A stretch of 64,000 bases of DNA from Ryuthela nishihirai (Eukaryota > Arthropoda > Arachnida > Araneae > Heptathelidae): positions 17,340,001-17,404,000 of the forward strand of contig JAWZYU010000001.1 in the NCBI GenBank assembly GCA_038380435.1. Reading direction: 5' to 3'. Positions 63,990-64,000 of this stretch are shown in pieces; the stretch's first letter is position 1; every line of letters begins with the position of its first letter. The translations under genes and the position numbers were made by a program. The notes beneath the pieces were generated by a model, which worked only from the letters and a program-made list of their open reading frames with translations, did no database searches and had not been told where the DNA came from.

Positions 63990-64000
63990 ACCCGTGGCCG
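63990..64000 (+). mobile_element. Probable SINE-B head at window edge
   Basis: The last bases, CCCGTGGCCG, are the first bases of the SINE-B head (compare 62313 and 7517). It would interrupt the LINE. Eleven bases are too few for certainty. Confidence 0.4.

Overview
This window looks like non-coding DNA from an animal nuclear genome, most likely an arthropod and perhaps an arachnid. The taxon is an inference from repeat style and AT-rich background, not a demonstrated match. I found no intact host gene. Nearly everything recognisable is a transposable element or its remains, set in AT-rich unique sequence.

The dominant family is a tRNA-derived SINE of about 385-410 bp, called SINE-A here. 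About 42 copies or fragments on both strands make up roughly a fifth of the window. Its head carries A-box and B-box polymerase III promoter elements, and its tail ends in AACAACCCAACCC. Many copies have 10-14 bp target-site duplications, and several are 5'-truncated as expected for LINE-driven insertion. A second tRNA-derived SINE of about 200 bp (SINE-B) has 6 copies plus a probable start at the right window edge, and ends in a (TTTA)n-like tail. An 87-codon frame recurs on the antisense strand of SINE-A; it is a by-product of the repeat and not a gene.

The non-LTR retrotransposons are all defective. Two are RTE/BovB-like copies (4382-5135, and 53515-55790, which has lost the FADD region of its reverse transcriptase). 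One is a near full-length but frameshifted CR1/Jockey-group element on the minus strand (about 31497-36130), with a PHD-finger/coiled-coil ORF1, an AP endonuclease and a reverse transcriptase. A second element of that group has a 298-codon open frame with an intact YADD box and runs to the right edge (62906-63989). A LINE 3' tail lies at 43167-43440.

DNA transposon remains include a palindromic Tc1/mariner-like MITE in nine places, a hAT-type MITE with CAG...CTG ends in four places, two single hAT MITEs with 8-bp duplications, a 2.6-kb P-element-like transposon with a THAP first exon (6615-9231), an unclassified TIR element (11454-12087), foldback elements and a mariner transposase scrap. The region 6065-9401 is a nest of four insertion layers that gives an order of activity.

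The most interesting signals are these. In the palindromic MITE, the two arms of a single copy often share substitutions that distinguish it from other copies, and one copy has been amplified to three palindrome centres exactly 152 bp apart. Several short near-perfect inverted repeats look like local template-switch scars; one (60900-60950) can be proven against the SINE consensus. A 30-bp minisatellite (49464-50233) stays open in reading frames because its period is a multiple of three.
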